Part shown: piece after piece, positions 14,062-25,640 of the stretch
How positions within the stretch are numbered: position 1 is the first letter of the stretch
Layout of the letters: every line of letters begins with the position of its first letter
DNA from: Allacma fusca
Taxonomy: Eukaryota > Arthropoda > Collembola > Symphypleona > Sminthuridae
Reading direction: 5' to 3'
Assembly: GCA_947179485.1 (NCBI GenBank)
Contig: OX359245.1
Coordinates: forward strand, 9,591,001 to 9,655,000
DNA length: 64,000 nt
Translations under genes and position numbers: made by a program
Notes under the pieces: model-generated
Databases searched by the model: none
What the model was told of the DNA's origin: nothing
The model's input: the letters and a program-made list of their open reading frames with translations, nothing else

Positions 14062-14311
14062 AAAGTACCCGAGTAAAAGTACGGGTACGACACTAAGATA
14101 CCCCCGTATGGGTACAATTTTCGAATATTTTTCGGGTACGCGTACAATGCGGGTACAGGTACATGGTTTGAGATTGCATTGAGGGTACGAGTATGAAAAA
14201 TTTGTATCCAGATACTCGGGTATGGGTACGGGTATAGATAACAGTTATTTCAACACCCGCACTTCGGGTACTGATACGGGTACCAATTTTTCGTACCCTT
14301 GCCGAGTACTG
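14062..14311. mobile_element. GGGTAC-word element
   Basis: About 250 bases are dominated by GGGTACGGGTACA-like words on both strands. The ends are imperfect inverted repeats: AAGTACCCGAGTAAAAGTAC on the left and, read inward from the right, CAGTACTCGGCAAGGGTACG. No target duplication was found. It lies directly between the CAAGTTCGGGT element and the TIR element at 14355, so three or four insertions are stacked here. Confidence 0.45.
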
Positions 14312-14354
14312 GTTTTAATGCACTAATTATGAGTACAATTGAAAAAAATAGAAA

Positions 14355-16116
14355 GATCCCGAGTAGAAATGACTGGTCAGATTTACGTCTGAAAATGGGA
14401 ATCGACGTTAGTTGACGTTAAACTGACTAAGCTCAAATTGTTGGTCACAGATGCGATGTTCCATGAACGTCAATGAGACTATCACAAATATTATCGCAAT
14501 TCTCAACAAAAATACAACGTTCTTTTAACATCAGGACCTAACGTTAATCAATAAAACATTCACGACGTTTAGTTAACGCAAAATCCCCGCCAAATAACGA
14601 CAGCAACTATACCAATGGTTATATTTAATTACGTAAACTTGACGTAAATAATAGTGCCTCCTAGCAATTGCCTTCTGTAGACACATTACATACATACGTC
14701 AAGCCCAGTCGTTAATGCAACGTCAAATTTTGGTCAAACATGTAGTAAACTCGGCACATGCGTATTTACAAACTATGGCCGAGAGCGCTGTATAGTCCGA
14801 ACTTTAAATGACTTGGCTCTGATCTGTTACTTTCCTGTAACTTCTAACAGCCAATGATTACTTCTTTTCGTCAATTGTTTCAGGTAAGCAAAACAAATTA
14901 TTATTTTATATAAAAGTGTAAGTCGTGTGTATTATTTGAAGCAACGAGTTTTATGATAAGTTATTATTAGAATGTAAATACTAAATATGTTCCTGTTTAT
15001 CAAAGGTAAGTAATTTTTAAATGATTATGGTTAAGGAAGTATGTACTTGTAAGGCAACGCTTAATGTTAACTATTATTAATGTTGAAAGGTAGAAACCCC
15101 TAATATTTATTTGGAATAATTTTAAGGTTTCAATTTGTGACAATTTTCAACATTTTTAATATCTGATAGTGTGTCGCCAACACTATCAAGTATACCCCTA
15201 CCACATCAACAATCAACATTCTTTCCAGCAAATAGTTTCTAATGCAGAAGGACAAATAAACAATAAATAGTTTAATTGTGATTTATATGAATAATGTCCT
15301 CAAATATTATAATTAGTTGTAAGTTTTTAAAAGATGCAGGAGAGAGAAAGACTTTATTGACACTGCTTCTCAATAGAAGTAGCCCTTATGGACTCAGTAT
15401 ACTATTAACAATTTTCAATTAAGTAACTAATTAGTATAATTTATGACTTATAAAGATGATTATTACAAATTAATGCACTGTTCTTAAGAACTAAAGATAC
15501 TATTTCTTCAATAACTTTCATTGGTATCCTAAATCGTTTTAGGAATGTTACAAAAAAATTTGAAATTGTTCCTCGTGCCCCAATGTACAGTCCAATTGTT
15601 TCCACTTCTTTTAGATTGAATTTTGATTGAAAGTAGGGAATGCATTGATCATAAATGGATTTCTTTTCTTGTTGTGCTTTCTTTAAGTTGCAATTAAATC
15701 TAAAAGCGAAATATTTCTTATTTTCAGGTTTCATTTTGACGATCGGTGGGCAGAAATTGAGATTTGGAATCAGGAATAAGGACAAGAATGCTGCGGACAA
15801 CTTTGAATGATGACTTGTAGAGAAATATGAAATGCACTATTTAATTATTTTTTGGGATAGAATTTAATCAGTAAATTATATTTCAACCCCCGTGAACAGG
15901 GAGGTTAAATTGCGTTGCAATAACGATAGTATTTGGCGTAAACCAGACGTTATTTCTATAGTTATATTTTCGCAAGGTGGTGACGTTCAGCTGTCGTTGT
16001 CAAAGCGGACATATTGTATTCAGCTGGACGCCACAACTGGACTTTGTTCTGACCAATTGACGTTAATTTTTAACGTACTAATAACCGTGCACTGACCAAA
16101 ATTTCTACTCGGGATC
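14355..16116. mobile_element. 1.76-kb TIR element with ACGT-rich ends, copy 1
   Basis: Perfect 16-bp terminal inverted repeats GATCCCGAGTAGAAAT occur at 14355-14370 and, inverted, at 16101-16116, each followed inward by GGTCA. Both subterminal regions are rich in TGACGTTAA / AACGTC words. A paralogous unit at about 55978-56035 reads GAGTACAATTGAAAAAAC and then directly GAAGAGGATGTCCTA, without the element, so it serves as an empty site. A related element is at 43434-45057. No transposase is visible; a LINE 3' fragment lies inside (15333-15800). I cannot assign a superfamily, and the exact target duplication is unclear. Confidence 0.7.
15333..15800 (-). pseudogene. 3' end of a non-LTR retrotransposon (C-terminal endonuclease-like piece)
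   Basis: On the minus strand a 119-codon frame (15800 to 15441) contains, in order, PPIVKM, an LKKAQQEKKSIYDQ stretch, then IGLYIGARGTI and a C-terminal NHLY. This is the pattern I associate with the restriction-like endonuclease and C-terminal tail of some non-LTR polyproteins: an EK..Y helix, then a hydrophobic strand ending GARGTI. Downstream the strand carries AATAAAGTC about 80 bases after the stop and ends in a CT-rich tail near 15333. That fits a 5'-truncated insertion sitting inside the TIR element. The family call is from memory of the motif pattern and needs a profile search. Confidence 0.45.
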
Positions 16117-16356
16117 TTTTGAAAAGGATGTCCTATATCAGTCTCTTGAGATTTATTCAAAGGCAATTCTATGCCTGTACATACTAAAAGAAAACCTTCA
16201 GTGAACTTTTCATACCGTAGTGCAAACATTTTGGCGGGAAAATTAAAAGTAACTACAAGAATAATATTTGCAGAACCAGTGTCGCTAAAAATCAGTATTT
16301 GTAAATTGTCGATCCTAGTAATTTAGTTTCAACATTTGTCCGACTACAATCGCTTG
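16117..16356 (+). repeat. Repeat-unit segment between two insertions
   Basis: This stretch continues the array unit interrupted by the TIR element: AAAGGATGTCCTATATCAGTC, then GAATAATATTTGCAGAACC and TTTGTAAATTGTCGATCC. The same order is found at 56000-56600, where the unit lacks both insertions present here and instead has the word element at 56036. Confidence 0.6.
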
Positions 16357-17203
16357 CAGGGTTGGAGTATTCAAAAAATGGATACGATTCTGATTAAGAT
16401 TAACCCTAACGGATTCCAATCCCAATTGGAATTTATTTGATTCAAAAAATGAAAATTCCAATCCAATTTATTCGAATATTTTCTATGAATTCCAATATAA
16501 TTAAAATACTTTATTTATTAAATATTAAAAGTTTATTGGAGTTACTAGAATCCCGAAAAACATGGTGACATTTATACCCGAAAGTATCTAACTTCGGCAA
16601 TTATGAATGAAAAGAAGCCAGTGAATATGCCAGACCATTTTATAAAGGCATTACTGCTTAATCTACATAAGTACCATAAACGTATACCTATGACTTGTTG
16701 ATTCACTTTGTTTTTCAGGGATACTCTAGTAGTAAAAACGTGAGCTGCATGCTTTTTCCACTGACAAAATTATATCCCTTTTGATCAATTGAGAAAATTA
16801 CTTGCAAATGAATTCATTGCTTACAAATTGTAGCAAATTGATTTCCAGAAAAATTAGTATCGTTGATCTGCGTCATTTTATAGAGTCAAAAGTAATCATA
16901 AATTTTGTATTCCAATGAGTAGTTTAAAAACGTTATGTAATGGCTGACTGAAAACTTCTTTTAATGTTTGAATTTACGAGATAAACTTCAAAATGTCATT
17001 GTTTTTTCGGATATCTAAGCATTTGATACAGTATTCAAATACATTTTGAATACTAATTCGAATACAGATATTTCTTTTCGATTCAATATAGATTTACATA
17101 CTTGAAAAAATATATTTAAGAATACTAATTCCGACAAAAATACCAAAAAATATGAATGTACTACCGATTCCAATTCTAATTTCAAATCGAATGTCCAGCA
17201 CTG
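16357..17203. mobile_element. hAT-like non-autonomous element (GATTCCAATT words)
   Basis: The termini are CAGGGTTGGAGTATTC on the left and, read inward from the right, CAGTGCTGGACATTC. They are flanked by ATCGCTTG (16349-16356) and ATCACTTG (17204-17211), an 8-bp target duplication with one mismatch. An 8-bp duplication with CAGNGNTGGA ends is characteristic of the hAT superfamily. The interior is filled with GATTCCAATT / GAATTCC / CGAATAC words. The paralogous unit at 56580-56660 reads ..CTACAACCACTTGATACTG.. with no insertion and only one copy of the octamer, confirming the ends. No transposase ORF is present. Confidence 0.85.
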
Positions 17204-18864
17204 ATCACTTGATACTGTAGCAGCGTCCATAAATAATTTTTGGCCAGACCCAAGTTCCTCGCACATGCTTAATAGTATTTATGCAAACAATTCAATTTGC
17301 AAATTCCATTGTATTCTTTTTTTTCTGCAATTTGTACACACATATCATTGCCTTAAAGATAATAATGTTAGAACTCCTTTTTAAATACAATTGAGGTATT
17401 TCCTAGAATAATTCCACAAATTTAATATAATAAATATTAAAATATTTATTATTACTTTATTCTTTTGTTGGAAGTTTTACTCTTGAGAAATTGATTGCTC
17501 GAGATAATGTTTTTTCAAATAAGACTAACAAAGGGAAACTACTCCATATATTTTTCAGATATTTTGTGTATACAGAAAATTATCTATGGGCCAGCAATGA
17601 TCTTGAATTTTAAGTACCATTTTGAAACCCTCATCAACAATAAATTTTATTGTTGGAAAAGCAACATCACTGCTGAGAAATGAAAATTACGATGGTAAAA
17701 ATTTCCGGAATATATTTTATAAATTCAACGTCACTGGTTTATACAGCCCTCCAAGTGCACTCCTTCACACTGTATAAGTAACTTAGTGGCTTCATAGTAT
17801 TGAAAGGGAATCATCAGAAAATACATCCTGCGTGAAAAATATAGCAATCTGCACATCGAACGGAACCAGGCCTAACCTGATACAAGCACTCATTTAATTT
17901 TCTAAAATATTAACTTATAATTACTTCCATTGGGTAAACATATTTGGACAATCTCGTTGACTGCAATGTTAAATTCCTTTCCATTAAATAACACAAGTTT
18001 TTGTTTATGGAATTTCATTAAATAAAAATAAACCCATGAGGTAAGGTCAGATTCCTGATTATCATTGGCAAGATATAAAAAAATGGGGTCAAAGCAAGTA
18101 AAACTAAGCGCCAACACATGTGATCCTAGGATTTTCTTTATCAAATGTTGTTAAAATTATCTTTAAAACAAATTAATTTTAAAACAAAAGTAACAATCTT
18201 ATGGTGTTTTCTTAAGTTTTAAAAACTTGTAAATTTATTTTGGAGACTTCCAGGGTTAATGCCAGATATGATACAGATTCGATACGATATTATCACACAT
18301 AGTCCGTAATTTCAGGCAAAATATACAAACTGGCGTGGAAGTTCTGTTTTATAAACGGTACCTTTTGGGGCATCAATAATCAGGGTTTTTATTGAAAAAC
18401 GTTTAAAACCGTTTTTGGATTATAGTAAAACACAGGATGTTCCAGAAAAACCAAGCTAGTAAGTACATGATTCAGATTTCTTATTTAGAACCGTCTGTAA
18501 TTTCAGGTACTGTATTGTAATTACTACTAGTTGCCCCCAAGTGTTGACCAATTGCTTTTCAATTTTTAAAATTACAGATAGAGAAATTCCCGGGGTGAAG
18601 TTTCTGAACTCAGTTGTCAGAATTCACAACTCTGGAGGTTACTTCCAATGTTATAGAATGTGGATTTGTAATTTTTGTAGCAATAATTTTCAAATATAAT
18701 AATTTGTAATAATTGAGCAATATAGCTCAAACTAGTAAATTTATTTTAGTTACATTTATTGTGTAAAACATCATATCCAAGAATGTTACACTTAAGAGAG
18801 TTTCCATGGTGGGGCTCGTGTAAGAAAACTCGAGGTTTTTACATTTTGAAAAATGTTGAAAAAT
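17204..18864 (+). repeat. Degenerate repeat field with module G
   Basis: No gene is seen. The first 70 bases continue the unit shared with 56600-56670 (GTAGCAGCGTCCATAAATAA). A GGCGTG box is at 18331. Module G starts at about 18420 and aligns by eye with 24365-24690 and 31710-31990, sharing the TAAAACACA..GATGTTCCA, TTCTTATTTAGAA and CAAGTGTTGACCAATT stretches. Module G here is cut by the element at 18865. Confidence 0.5.
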
Positions 18865-19672
18865 GATGCAAACCATACTTGCAACCGTTCAGTTCATAAA
18901 GTGGTGAACTGAACTGAACTAGCCCTTATTCTTATTGTTTTTGAATGAACTTGAACGAACTAGCTAAATGCAAACTTTTGATTGAATGAATTTGAATTGA
19001 ACTCAGAAAAACTTATTTTGAATGTGAACGAACGTTCATCATACGTTCATGTAACGCAAATTGAACTGAATTGAACTTAAGAGTCAGGGTTTAAATATAA
19101 GTTCATATAATCATGATCACAAAACGAATATTATACATGTATTCCTAAATTGCATGATAAAAAATGTTAATTTTGTAATCTTAAGAGCTAGTCCCCATTT
19201 TTTGATTCTCCATTTCAATGACATTAAATTACAAATCAATCAAATTACTTACATGCAAACAGATTTTTACATTCAAGAACGAGTATTCAGCACATTTTAG
19301 TCGAAGTTGCATGAATTAAAAAGCCCAATAATTGTAAGCAGAGTTATATGATTTATTAATTTGGAAGCGCTTGGTTAATGTTAATGTAAATTATGTAAAT
19401 ATATCGTAATTGTCACGCTAATGACAGATAAAGTGAACTGAACTGAGCGACCGAAAAGTATATAATGAATTGAATTGAACTTTGAAAAAATACTGCAAAG
19501 ATGAATTGAACTGAAAGTAACGACTGGAAATTACGCAGTGAATTGAACTGAACTACGACAGGATTTTAACAAGGGGAACTGAACTTAACTGAATGACACG
19601 AAAAATTTTGGGACGTGAATCGAACTGAATTTGAACTTTGGACCAAAACTGCAAGTATGATGTAAACTAACA
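18865..19672. mobile_element. GAACTGAA-word element, hAT-like
   Basis: About 800 bp carry dozens of degenerate GAACTGAA / TTCAGTTC words on both strands. The inward-read right terminus starts CAGTGTTAGTTTACATCATA; the left end has the related AAACCATACTTGCA, and CATACTTGCA is shared by both. The insertion interrupts a segment whose uninterrupted paralog is at about 24890-25055: TTGAGCTT follows in both. The same word family recurs inside the element at 40205-40804. The left terminus is eroded and no target duplication is certain. Confidence 0.55.
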
Positions 19673-20395
19673 CTGGTTGAGCTTATATCACATTTTTAAA
19701 TTGCACTGTTTAAAAGTTTTGTCCCTACAGGGTTTTGGACAGACAATTTTATAATATTATTTCGCTCATAAAACGTGACTTGGCTACGACTATGGAAAAC
19801 GTTTTGGAGTACAAAGGGAAGCAAACATTTCGCTGACTCAATTGGCATTACGAAACTGTAAGGTGCTGCGTGGGTACTGAAATACTTCCTGAAATTGAAA
19901 GTCATATCCATAAAATCTCCCGACACAATCCTCTGAAGATGTAATCATAAAATGAATAAATCCACGTTATGAAAACAAACCGCCTTTGGTCGAAATTTCT
20001 TGCCCCTGTAACCTGAAATATCAACCCAGGTCAATCAAGTAAATTTTAGAAAACCTGGACAAGAACTTCCTACAAACTGGGAGATCAAATTTAATAGTTA
20101 ATCCCCTAAGGAGGCTAGAGATGGTGGCAGATTATTATGGTCACACTGTACTTACGGAAAATACCTGGAGTATGTAGTTGTTTACTGTATTTGGCTGGAT
20201 CTTGCTCATTTACTGTCGAATTCTTATGAGTGCCGTACGGTTAATCTCCAGCGTTTGTTGGGGTAATATTTGAAAACAAAATAAAATGGAAGACAAAAAG
20301 ATTTTTGAATGTCACTATTTGTTAGTTTTGATTGCATTTTTAATTGTTTCAGTTCAATGCAATATTGGTCCTTCTTTTCCATACTTTAAAAAAAT
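19673..20395 (+). repeat. Modules G(end)-F, copy paired with 25055-25640
   Basis: After the insertion the unit resumes: TTTCGCTCATAAAACGTGAC, CTTGGCTACGACTATGGAAA, then module F from about 19955 (GAATAAATCCACGTTATG, GGTCAATCAAGTAAATTTTA, CCTGGACAAGAACTTCC, CAGATTATTATGGTCACACT, TACCTGGAGTATGTAGTTG). The same order occurs at 25135-25640 with high similarity, and in more degenerate form at 2095-2290 and 49965-50175. No ORF is conserved between the copies, which argues against coding function. Confidence 0.65.
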
Positions 20396-21480
20396 TTGTA
20401 CATACCCCCACAATTTCTAGTACGAATTGAGGAACCAACTGTCCGGGGTGTAAATAATGGTTCTAGAGGGCCTCTAGCACATGTAAGGGAGGGTTGTGAG
20501 AAATATCCAGCTCCCCTAGAATTTAGCAATTGTGCAGGGTCTCAATAATGGTTTTGCCCCTCTAGCCCAAGTAAACATGGTAGTGGGAAGTGTCCAGCTA
20601 CCCCAAAATTTAGAAAATCTGTATCCAGATTTTTTAAAAATTTGTTTCATTTCACTAGCTCAAAAATTATGGATCCCGGGCTAAATTAAGTATAGCAACG
20701 CGCCAGGGTTGTTTTTGGAAGAGTTCTGGAAAGTTATAAATTTTTTACTCAAATTTTTAAATTTTCGAAACTCGTTCCGATTTTTAAGCACAGTCCGTAA
20801 ATAGAGGAGAGCCTGTTTGGGGAAATTCAACAGAAGGAGAAAAGATATACAAAACGACTTGATAAACTAATAAACGGATTCAAAAATAAGATTTTAAAAT
20901 AAAATTCGCTGTTGAGCGAATTTGAATCATTTAATTTTAAAATTTGTCACAAATGCATTGAAGTTTGGAAGAAATTTCCAATTTCGACGATAATAATTAT
21001 TTGCAGTTCATAAAATTTGCATTAAAGCTAAGCTAATTTTGAAAATAGATTATATCTGTGCAGATCTCGGGCTAAAATTCCTTTACAAAATAATCAAAGG
21101 GAACAAACACTACTCCACATTTAATCAATACTAAACTGACAATTTCCAATTTAAATACCATTTATTAATTTTTTGTATGCAGCACTTGTTATGTTTAATT
21201 GTAATGTACGGGAGACCCTCATTACTTGTTCCCAGTCCTTCTAGACCACGTAAGGGAGTTAAAATTATTTGATTGCTCCAGTTTGTAGCAAATTTAATTA
21301 CAGATTTTCTCAAATTCACTTCACTGACCGGGGTCAAATTGCAAGTGCACAGGGGTCAGGAAAATTAAAGTTTAAAATCGAGTTCTCTGTGGAGTGTGAG
21401 TTTCTTCATTCTTTTATCGTCCGGCTGTATTTGTTTTCGGAAAATGGCTTAACGTACTTTAATAGGAACTTTTTTTTCTG
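20396..21480 (+). repeat. Modules C and D
   Basis: Module C (20400-20775) contains TAGTACGAATTGAGGAACCA, two variants of AATAATGGTTTTGCCCCTCT, GAAATATCCAGCTCCCC and TTGTTTTTGGAAGAGTTCT. Relatives are at 42440-42700, 48575-48850 and 63605-63880. Module D (21005-21370) contains GCATTAAAGCTAAGCTAA, GTGCAGATCTCGGGCTAAAA, TTTTGTATGCAGCACTTG and CAGATTTTCTCAAATTCAC. Relatives are at 37305-37580, 52325-52720 and 62510-62790. All are + oriented. The ORFs here are not preserved between copies. Confidence 0.6.
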
Positions 21481-24364
21481 AGTTGGCATTTTGCTTAACT
21501 TTTAAATTGCATGCATCAACGTTGAATCTGTTTATAATTATTCTTACGTAACTTTGAATTTTAGATAAAATTGACAGTACACATTTTAATATTTATTTGA
21601 AATACAATTGAGGATCAATCCGTCGGGTGATAATTCTATCCCATTGTAAGAACATATTTTGATTCCGGTTTTCCATTTTTAATGAATTAATGATCTATCA
21701 ATGTAAACCACAACTGACGCAAGAGCATAGGCAAGCTTATTAAAATATATAAAGTGGCGTCCAAGTACTAATTTTAAAAAATCTTCTGTTTTGTAATTTT
21801 TATAATTATTCTTGTATTGAATCGCAGTGGGAAATTGTTTTTCTTTCAACCTCGGATGTGTTGTCGTCTTATGCCGGAATTTTCAAATAATTATAAAAGT
21901 CTTTAATTATTCATGTCGATTGGGATCCACAATTAAAAAACCAATTTCGGGGCCTCGAAATACTTGAAAAGATTAGACGAACTTTGGTCTCACAAGACAT
22001 ATCTCTTATTAGAGGTTCTCTTATTGAAAAAAGTATTTTAAGAAATTATTTTCCTTTCAACCTCCGATGTGATTATTGACCTTCTTACTCAAATATTGTA
22101 TTTTGCTATTTCACTTTTCAACTTACCCTACATAAATATCCGTAGTACAATCAACGTGCTTTACTGGAAATCACTAATAAGGTTATAATTTTCCTGACAG
22201 TGTCTTTCCTTTGTTTCGTATTTATCGCAACATTTTAGGATACTGTTAATACACCACAAATTTACAAAATCTGGATTAATGAAGCAACACTAGACCTAAA
22301 TATTATTTCAACTGGCGTGTAAATTTATCATGTTATGTATGCTAATTTTCAGTTTTAATTCAAAATTTTTCTTATGTTGCGAAGTTCAAATTTTTAACTT
22401 AAATTTTTGACTGAGAATTTCTGAAAAAATAGTAATTAAATTCTGGCAAGAATTTTGACGGCATTTTTTTAGAAGGAATCCTGGCGCGTGTCCTCCAACA
22501 CGACTCATTTTCTGATGATGGAATAATTAAATAACTGTTAAAAATCTCATTGGGACTGGTGTTTACAATTTTGAAAATGCTGATTTTAAAGGTTAGAAGT
22601 ACTTTTCAAAAACTTGAATAACTTTGTCCTCAAACCATGCGATTCGGCTAAAATTGTTTTTGGAAAATTATTTAATTGCTCTAGAAGCCAAATCTTTTCA
22701 ACGAGAATTTCCAATTCCTAGTTAAATTATTGGCGCGATATTCAAGTTTACGGATTTTTCGGCACAAATATAGACTGGTTTTCGCCAAGGTTAAATCAGC
22801 TGAGATTTTTCCCACCCCCCCGGACAACTGGTCTTAAAATAAGTCTTTAAATTAAAAATTTCGAATTCATGTTGATTGGTGCCAAATCTTAATGTTATTT
22901 CCCTACTATATTACATGTATAACACTCTGTATAATTCTAGAAGTACTTAGGATTGAATCAAGTTTAATACCTTTGTTTAAACCATCGTGGCAACCCAAAA
23001 TAAAATGTTAATTTTAATTTTCTGGTTTTCAACATTTTCAATTTATAACCATTAATTTCGTTCTGTCAATTCGAATCACTTCCTTGATTTTCTGATGCAC
23101 TTGCCGTAAAGGCGAGTGCTATACCTCGATTGAACCCCCTTAGCAATTCAGACTCAGATCTTTGTTTAGTTTAAGGGTTTTGAAATTTTAACCCGAAATA
23201 TAGAAACAAGTGTAAATTTTTATCTGTTTTTGACACGACATTCCTTTTGACTTGAAGTCGTCATCTGAGTTCTGGTCACCCCCTAATCAGGACTATATGC
23301 TCAAATATACACATTTTTCGATCAAAATGATGGAATTATCTGAGAATTGCCCCACTCAAGAAATGTTGTATTTGGATGTAGTTGTTGACTAAATTAAAAG
23401 ATTTCAAATTCATGTCAACTATTGTTCCAAATTTCGAAAAAAAACTTTTTTTGGCCACTGTACTGACTCACAACTGAATAATATTTTATCGACTTGCTAT
23501 ATCTCAATAATTAATTTATATCTCGTGGGAGAGCTGTGCCTTACAATCTAAAATAACGCCAACCGAAATACCTAAAGCCGGGTCGAAAATTTGGGGTGAA
23601 TTCAAAATCATTTGTTTTTCTCCCTAAATTGCAACATTTTCTTTTGTCAAGAAGGAATTATGTGAGAATTTTGAAAAAACACAGGGAAGCTGTTGTTTGA
23701 GAAACCACAGTACCAAAAATTATTTCGACCGAAACGTTGAAATCCTGGTGTCAATTTAAAAGGGGTAATCGAATTTACCGATTTGGTTTTACTAAAATGT
23801 CGTTTTTTTTTGTCGAGAAGAACTCATGCGAGAGATGGCGAACTATTAACTACCTCGGTTTTGATCATTGCACTAATTACCCAACTATTGAACTTTCCCG
23901 TTTCACCTCCTAATTTGTCCTATATCAAAAATCATGGAACAATCAAATGGGTTGAATAGAAAAGAACTCGGAAATCAGTGCTGCAGGACCTTTTCACTAT
24001 TTTCGATGTATAACAGGAGTAATCCCTCTTATTTATTTTACTTACAATATTTTACCTTCTCAAATTATCTTACCTTCTCTAAATAATACTTCAAGTGGCG
24101 TCAAAGTTTATCTAAAATCTATCAACTTCTAGTTTAAAGTCAGGATTTTTTATATTCTCCAAAGATCATATTTTATTTATGGGTTTTTACAATTTTGACT
24201 GAGAATTTGAGAAAAATCATAAAAATTTTGTAAGGTTTTTGACGTGACATAGTTCTTCACCTAGAAATAATTATCTGACACATGTGACCACTCTCAGAAA
24301 TATTAACCAGATGATGGAATAATTAATTAAAGTTTTAGTGAAAATTATTCAAATTCCGTTTTTA
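21481..24364 (+). repeat. Degenerate repeat field with module L and GGCGTG boxes
   Basis: No gene is seen. GGCGTG boxes are at 21755, 22313 and 24096. Module L (22313-22900) begins at the box and runs through GGTGTTTACAATTTTGAAAA, ACTTGAATAACTTTGTCCTC, GCTCTAGAAG and AATTCATGTTGATTGG. The best second copy is 54898-55470, also opening with a box. Module B is at 23786-23822, preceded by CGAAACGTTGAAATCCTGGT-type sequence. The phrase CTTTCAACCTCGGATGTG at 21845 recurs near 22055, 37120 and 59720. Confidence 0.55.
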
Positions 24365-25640
24365 AATTAAAGTAAAACAAACGATGCTCCAAAGAAAACC
24401 AAGATAATAAAGTATGTTGTTAAGATTTGTTATTTAGAATAGTCTGTTATAAATTTAAGGTACTCTATTTTACCCTTTACCCCCCAAGTGTTGACAAATT
24501 AATTTTAAATTTTTGAAACCAGAAAGAGATAAATTACTTGGGTGCAGAACTCACTGCCTTGCACGGGTGTTTCAATGCTGTGGAATTCAGATTTGATAGT
24601 TTTGTAGAATTCTATAGGAAAATATAGGGCAAATTAGTACCGAGATATTTAACTAACGTTGTGTAAAATATCATATCCAAGAATAACCATAGCTAGAGAT
24701 GACTGCTGTGTCGGAAATCAAAGTCGGCTAAAATCCTATTGTTGTTTTTATAATTGAACCCATGAGAAATATTGTAGGATTTTAATGAATTTACTGAAAG
24801 TGCAATTAAAAATTCCAACTAAATTTACACTTGTAAAAGTTGGAACAACTCGTACTATGGTCGCAAGAAACATTTGAGGCATGGCTATGTAGTAATTTTT
24901 AGTTTCTACATTTTTCTAAATTTGAAAAATTTTCAACATTACGCATTGAAAAGCTTCTATGTTGCTTGTGTCAGTAGTTTTTACTTCTACAAAAATTTTC
25001 AAATTTCAGAATCCGAGACCAAGTTGCACATTCGTGACGTCAAAAAACAATTATTGAGCTTGTTTTCAATTCTTAAATTGTGCCGCTCAAAAGTTTCGTC
25101 CTGTACAATGTTTCGAAAAGAGGCAATTTTCTAATAAAGACTGCTTCGCTCATAAAAACTTAACTTGGCTATCGCTATTGAAAACGTTTCGCAGGAACAA
25201 ATGAAAAAACATGCTGACAAAATTTACATCACGAACTGCAATCTTTCCTTAAAATGGACGCCTCCATCCTTACTCGATACAATCTTGTGGTGATGTGATC
25301 ATAAGATGAATAAATCACATTATGAAAACAAACCGAATTTGCTCGACGTTTCTTCCACTGTGACCTCAAATATCAACCCAGGTCAATTAAGTAAATTTCA
25401 GAAAACCTGGACAAGAACTTCCTACAAACTGGGGAGTCAAATATTTTAATAGTAAATCCTCTACGGAGGCTAGCGATTGTGGCAGATTATTATGGTCACA
25501 CTTTACTTATGGAAAATACCTGGAGTATGTAGTTGTTTACTACTATTTGGCTGGATCTAGCTCATTCACTGCCGAATTGTTATGAATCCCGTAGGATTTA
25601 TCTCCAAAGTTTGTTCGTGTAATATTTGAAAACAAAATAA
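24365..25640 (+). repeat. Modules G-F, most complete copy
   Basis: This copy of the G-F segment has no internal insertion. Its first half (24365-25010) aligns closely by eye with 31710-32310, including GTAAAAGTTGGAACAACTCG and AAAGCTTCTATGTTG. Its second half (25055-25640) aligns with 19673-20290. It is therefore the reference for reconstructing the unit and for reading the insertion at 18865-19672. The 86-codon frame at 24874-25134 is partly kept in the 32224 copy but differs by indels and is AT-rich with no domain. I treat it as chance. Confidence 0.65.

Noticed and set aside
13385-14311. GGATA and GGGTAC arrays as telomere-like or satellite repeats
   Set aside because: Spacing is irregular, words occur on both strands, and the stretches are short and bounded by inverted ends, unlike telomeric or satellite arrays.
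24874-25134. 86-codon ORF with hydrophobic N-part
   Set aside because: It lies inside module G; the paralog at 31990-32310 and other copies break the frame with indels, so it is not conserved as protein.
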